Shown: positions 6,119-8,621 of the stretch, piece after piece
How positions within the stretch are numbered: position 1 is the first letter of the stretch
Layout: each line of letters starts with the position of its first letter
Origin: JAZSQZ01 sp045538175
GTDB taxonomy: Bacteria > Bacillota > Clostridia > Christensenellales > UBA1242
Assembly (NCBI GenBank): GCA_045538175.1
Contig: JAZSQZ010000028.1
Location: forward strand, 1 to 8,621
DNA length: 8,621 bases
Reading direction: 5' to 3'
Translations under genes and position numbers: made by a program
The notes under the pieces: generated by a model
What the model was told of the DNA's origin: nothing
The model's input: the letters and a program-made list of their open reading frames with translations, nothing else
The model's database searches: none

Positions 6119-6628
6119 ATGTTGCTAAATATTGTTAATGCTAAGAATCAAGAGGGTACACCTGTTGAATTTAATGTTGATGTTTCACTTAGTGAAGACC
6201 TACTTATTGACCGTGGTTATAAAATCAACGGAGATGCTAAAGTGGTAGGTACAATGGTCTATGACGATAGGGAACTTACAACCGAAGCACAAGCAACTGT
6301 TAATATTGACGTTGTTTGTGACAACTGTGGTTGTGCATTTATAAGAGACTTTACAGTTGATGTAAATGAAAAGTTTGTTGACCAAGAATTTAAGAGTGAA
6401 GAAGATTATACATTAAATTTATCTAGTGTCGACCTAACCAAACCTGTTGAGGACAACTTGCTATCAAATATTCCAACACGAGTTTTGTGTAAGGAAGATT
6501 GCAAAGGATTATGTCCTTATTGTGGAAAAGATTTAAACAATCAAGTTTGCAATTGCGAAGCGATTATTGAGAGCGAAGAGCAATTAGATAATCCATTTAA
6601 TAAATTAAACAAATTGGGGGATAATTAA
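6119..6628 (+). CDS. yceD: YceD/DUF177 family protein (YlbN)
   Basis: A 169-residue member of the DUF177 (YceD/YlbN) family, almost always encoded next to rpmF and linked to large-subunit rRNA/ribosome assembly; its exact activity is unclear. The N-terminal half has the usual pattern leading to a Cys cluster CDNCGC (67-72) at the position of the family's C-x-R-C-LEPF segment, here with an extra Cys and no LEPF. The C-terminal signature is strong: LCKEDCKGLCPYCGKDLN (123-140) then CNC (144-146), with Cys124, 128, 132, 135, 144 and 146 as likely metal ligands. The start ATG fits the family's N-terminus but has no Shine-Dalgarno. It follows the -10 box by 10 bases, so translation is probably leaderless or near-leaderless. 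rpmF starts one base after the stop, implying tight translational coupling. Confidence 0.92.
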   Translation: MLLNIVNAKNQEGTPVEFNVDVSLSEDLLIDRGYKINGDAKVVGTMVYDDRELTTEAQATVNIDVVCDNCGCAFIRDFTVDVNEKFVDQEFKSEEDYTLNLSSVDLTKPVEDNLLSNIPTRVLCKEDCKGLCPYCGKDLNNQVCNCEAIIESEEQLDNPFNKLNKLGDN

Positions 6629-6629
6629 A

Positions 6630-6821
6630 ATGGCAGTTCCTAAGACAAAGGTAAGTAAAGCAAGAAAAAATAGCCGTAAGGCAAATTGGAAAGCAGCAGC
6701 ACCTACACTTGTAGAGTGCAGCCATTGTAAAGAACTCGTAAAACCACATACTGTTTGCGGTAACTGTGGATATTACGACGGCAAAGAAGTTGTTGCTAAA
6801 AAAGAAAAAGAAACAAAATAG
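6630..6821 (+). CDS. rpmF: 50S ribosomal protein L32
   Basis: A 63-residue L32 with the conserved N-terminus MAVPKTKVSKARKNSRKANW, followed by APTLVEC and a zinc-ribbon with four Cys (C30-x2-C33 and C43-x2-C46). This is the zinc-binding (C+) paralogue type, not the zinc-independent form. The GYYDGKEVV segment and a Lys-rich tail are typical. The start is one base downstream of yceD. A G-rich stretch (tggggga, near 6614-6621) inside the end of yceD can serve as a ribosome binding site. The stop codon lies inside the left arm of the first downstream hairpin. In many Clostridia plsX follows rpmF; here the transcript ends and asd-dapA follows. Confidence 0.98.
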   Translation: MAVPKTKVSKARKNSRKANWKAAAPTLVECSHCKELVKPHTVCGNCGYYDGKEVVAKKEKETK

Positions 6822-6850
6822 TTCATTCTAGGCTTTGAGTGAACTATTTT
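6815..6850 (+). terminator. First stem-loop after rpmF, overlapping its stop codon
   Basis: A perfect 11-base inverted repeat, aaaatagttca (6815-6825) and tgaactatttt (6840-6850), surrounds a 14-base loop. The left arm contains the rpmF TAG (6819-6821). The right arm ends in four T residues. It could be a weak terminator or an mRNA 3'-end stabiliser. Ribosomes finishing rpmF would cover the left arm. Confidence 0.55.
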
Positions 6851-6851
6851 C

Positions 6852-6871
6852 GTGCGCAAAAAAATGTGCAC
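6852..6871. repeat. Second stem-loop in the rpmF-asd gap
   Basis: gtgcgca (6852-6858) pairs with tgtgcac (6865-6871) around a loop of six A residues: seven pairs including one G-T wobble. It begins two bases after the first hairpin and ends just before the third. There is no T tract directly after it, so it is not a terminator by itself. Confidence 0.5.
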
Positions 6872-6902
6872 AAAAAAACAAGCCGGAGCGCTTGTTTTTT
6901 TT
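6872..6902 (+). terminator. Strong intrinsic terminator of the yceD-rpmF unit
   Basis: acaagc (6878-6883) pairs with gcttgt (6890-6895) around a six-base loop. The stem extends as A-T pairs and ends in a long T run (about 6895-6902). This is the clearest classical terminator of the three stacked stem-loops and separates rpmF from asd. Confidence 0.85.
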
Positions 6903-6911
6903 ATTAAAAAA

Positions 6912-6917
6912 TATAAT
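6912..6917 (+). promoter_or_regulatory. Candidate -10 element for asd-dapA
   Basis: A perfect TATAAT lies about 65 bases upstream of the asd start, just after the rpmF terminator. No good -35 sits 16-18 bases upstream; TTGTTT (6892-6897) is only 14 bases away and belongs to the terminator stem. The promoter is plausible because a terminator precedes it, but its -35 is undefined. Confidence 0.35.
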
Positions 6918-6953
6918 GTTAACAAAATTAAACATATTTGAATAAATAACACA

Positions 6954-6975
6954 TAAAGGTAAACCCTTTAAGGAG
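6954..6975 (+). promoter_or_regulatory. Small hairpin adjoining the asd ribosome binding site
   Basis: taaagg (6954-6959) pairs with ccttta (6965-6970) around a five-base loop. The last stem base is the first base of the Shine-Dalgarno AAGGAG (6970-6975), seven bases before the asd ATG. It may tune ribosome access. It is too small to be a known lysine riboswitch. Confidence 0.35.
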
Positions 6976-6982
6976 AATAATT

Positions 6983-7984
6983 ATGAATATAGCAATAGTT
7001 GGTGTTACAGGAAAAGTAGGAAGAACTTTCGTACAAGTTTTACAAGAAAGAAATATAAAAGCAGACAATTTTTACTGTTTTGCTTCAGCAAGAAGTGCTG
7101 GAACAAAAGTTAAACTTTTTGATAAAGAATATGAAGTTATCGAACTTACAGAAGAAAATGTAAACAAATACAAAATTGATTATGCACTTTTTTCAGCAGG
7201 TGGTTCAATATCACTTGAGTTCGCACCAATTTTTGCTAAAAATGGTGCAATCGTAATTGATAATTCAAGTGCTTTTAGAACACATGATGATGTTCCACTT
7301 GTTGTTCCAGAAGTAAACCCAGAAGATATCTTATGGAACAATGGTATCATTGCAAACCCAAATTGTTCAACAATTCAAGCAATCGTACCTGTAAAAGCAC
7401 TTCACGATAAATTCAAAATCAAAAGAATTATCTATTCTACATATCAAGCAGTATCAGGTGCAGGTCAAAAAGGTTATCAAGATCTTGAAAATGGTATTAA
7501 GGGCGAAGCTCCAAAAAAGTTCCCATATCCAATCTTTTCAAATGTCCTTCCACATATCGATGACTTTTTAGATACAGGATACACTAAAGAAGAACAAAAA
7601 ATGATTTTCGAAACAAGAAAAATCTTGCACGAACCAGAAATGAAAGTTACAGCAACCACAGCAAGAGTTCCTGTTTTTGATTGTCATAGCGAAAGCATCA
7701 ACGTAGAATTCTTTAACGATGCACCAATTGAAGAAGTAAAAGAAACTCTAAAAAATGCAGAAGGTGTTGTTTTACAAGATGACGTAAAAAATCTTGTATA
7801 TCCTATGCCATATACAGCAACAGGTAAGGACGAAATCTTTGTAGGAAGAGTAAGAAAAGATTTCTCAGTTGATAGTGGTATCAATATGTGGGTTGTTGCA
7901 GATAATATTAGAAAAGGTGCAGCAACAAACGCAGTTCAAATTTTAGAAAAAATTCTTGAATTCAAAAAAGAAGGTAAAATGTAA
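6983..7984 (+). CDS. asd: Aspartate-semialdehyde dehydrogenase
   Basis: Reduces L-aspartyl-4-phosphate to aspartate semialdehyde with NADPH, the branch point to lysine/diaminopimelate, threonine and methionine. The 333-residue protein has the N-terminal Rossmann motif GVTGKVG (7-13), FSAGGS (70-75) and IDNSSAFR (92-99). The catalytic Cys128 is in NPNCST (125-130). Gln155 is in TYQAVSGAG (153-161). Arg228 and His235 in RVPVFDCHSES are spaced as the substrate-binding Arg and catalytic His of E. coli Asd. The C-terminal DNIRKGAATNAVQILE (307-322) contains the typical cofactor-side RKGAA motif. The sequence resembles the Gram-positive branch. AAGGAG seven bases upstream confirms the start. The stop TAA overlaps the dapA ATG by one base, so the two genes form an operon with coupled translation. 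Confidence 0.98.
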   Translation: MNIAIVGVTGKVGRTFVQVLQERNIKADNFYCFASARSAGTKVKLFDKEYEVIELTEENVNKYKIDYALFSAGGSISLEFAPIFAKNGAIVIDNSSAFRTHDDVPLVVPEVNPEDILWNNGIIANPNCSTIQAIVPVKALHDKFKIKRIIYSTYQAVSGAGQKGYQDLENGIKGEAPKKFPYPIFSNVLPHIDDFLDTGYTKEEQKMIFETRKILHEPEMKVTATTARVPVFDCHSESINVEFFNDAPIEEVKETLKNAEGVVLQDDVKNLVYPMPYTATGKDEIFVGRVRKDFSVDSGINMWVVADNIRKGAATNAVQILEKILEFKKEGKM

Positions 7985-8621
7985 TGAACGATGTAATTTT
8001 TAAGGGAAGTTGTGTAGCACTTGTTACACCATTTAAAAATAATCAAGTAGATTTTGAAGCACTTGAAAAAATCATCAATTATCAAATTGAAAATGGCACA
8101 TCAGCAATCTTAATTTTAGGCACCACAGGCGAACCACCAACACTTACTGTTGAAGAAAAACACGAAATCATTAAGTTTGCAAATAAAGTTATAAATAAAA
8201 GAGTAAAAATGATTGTAGGTACAGGCGCAAACAGCACACAAAAAGTTGTTGAGGACAGTAAATTTGCAATCGAAAACGGTGCAGATGCATTGCTTGTTGT
8301 TACACCTTATTACAACAAATGCACTCAAAACGGCTTAATTGCACACTTTAACTATATAACAGAGAAATTAAAGTTCCCAATCATTGTTTACAATGTACCA
8401 GGAAGAACAGGTGTCAATATTCAACCTAAAACAGCAAAGGTTTTAGCAGAAAACCCTTATATCTGTGGTATTAAAGAAGCAAGTGGAAATATTGACCAAA
8501 TCACCGAACTTTGCGCAACACTTAGTGATAAGTTTGCAATCTATTCAGGTGATGATGCACTTAATTATACATTTATGACCTTAGGTGGTATGGGTGGAAT
8601 CAGTGTTACAGCAAACGTTTA
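7984..8621 (+). CDS. dapA: 4-Hydroxy-tetrahydrodipicolinate synthase, 3' end outside window
   Basis: Condenses aspartate semialdehyde with pyruvate, the committed step to diaminopimelate and lysine. It uses the product of the preceding asd directly. The first 212 codons are present of the ~290-295 expected; the frame is still open at the window edge. TIM-barrel aldolase motifs seen are the pyruvate-binding GTTGE (46-50), GTGAN (79-83), VTPYYNK (106-112, with the catalytic-triad Tyr at 109/110), YNVPGRTG (136-143, Tyr136 and Arg141) and GIKEASGN (162-169, Schiff-base Lys164), then YSGDD (187-191). The usual GESPTL reads GEPPTL here (Pro51), a mild departure beside the active-site Thr residues. 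The start overlaps the asd stop (TAATG), with AAGAAGG (7968-7974) inside asd as a possible ribosome binding site. Confidence 0.97.
   Translation, partial: MNDVIFKGSCVALVTPFKNNQVDFEALEKIINYQIENGTSAILILGTTGEPPTLTVEEKHEIIKFANKVINKRVKMIVGTGANSTQKVVEDSKFAIENGADALLVVTPYYNKCTQNGLIAHFNYITEKLKFPIIVYNVPGRTGVNIQPKTAKVLAENPYICGIKEASGNIDQITELCATLSDKFAIYSGDDALNYTFMTLGGMGGISVTANV

Noticed and set aside
6822..6982. Possible lysine riboswitch or T-box upstream of asd
   Set aside because: The region holds only small independent hairpins and a terminator before the likely promoter. There is no long five-helix junction or T-box sequence, and the space after the -10 (~65 bases) is too short.
8131..8136. GEPPTL in DapA as a sign of altered function
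   Set aside because: The Thr pair, Tyr, Arg and Schiff-base Lys are all present; one Ser/Ala-to-Pro change next to them is more likely natural variation.
1..8621. CRISPR array, insertion sequence, integrase, tRNA, toxin-antitoxin or defence system
   Set aside because: No regularly spaced repeats, terminal inverted repeats, transposase or nuclease motifs, or cloverleaf sequences seen on either strand; the genes are housekeeping types.

Overview
The window looks like a chromosomal segment of a low-GC, Gram-positive, Clostridia-type anaerobe. The evidence is AT-rich coding sequence with A/T-ending codons, strong AAGGAG-type ribosome binding sites, sigma-A-like TTGACA/TATAAT promoters, a YlbJ-type sporulation membrane protein, a Pta-AckA acetate pathway, and a recognisable Firmicutes ylb-rpmF neighbourhood. 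The species cannot be named from the sequence alone.

Layout. At 5-421 (+) is a small unrecognised protein with a long Asp/Glu run. It converges on ylbJ (411-1397, -), and the two reading frames overlap by 11 bases at their 3' ends. Thirty-one bases away, pointing the other way, is a patatin-like phospholipase of the YlbK type (1429-2214, +). A 347-base stretch (2215-2561) follows. It has no intact gene but holds the 3' part of a decayed reading frame (2264-2518) and a bidirectional terminator. Next come ylbM/tmcAL (2562-3785, -), then divergently pta (3862-4848) and ackA (4871-6070), then yceD/ylbN (6119-6628) and rpmF (6630-6821). An array of three stem-loops closes that transcript. The last unit is asd (6983-7984) with dapA (7984 to the window end, truncated by the edge).

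How it fits together. Pta and AckA convert acetyl-CoA to acetate with ATP formation. A perfect consensus promoter then starts a separate YceD-L32 unit for ribosome assembly, apparently with almost no 5' leader. Asd and DapA form the first committed steps toward diaminopimelate and lysine for peptidoglycan and protein synthesis. YlbJ, YlbK, TmcAL (YlbM), YlbN and L32 are neighbours in Bacillus, so this is a rearranged version of a conserved cluster: ylbJ and ylbM are inverted, and pta-ackA lies between ylbM and ylbN.

I found no mobile element, CRISPR array, tRNA, rRNA, riboswitch or defence system. The window is mainly housekeeping. Its more unusual points are small in scale: a terminator written inside the end of the ylbJ coding sequence, a near-leaderless yceD, a Gln in place of the first His of the TmcAL nucleotide-binding motif, a gene remnant, and the stacked hairpins after rpmF.
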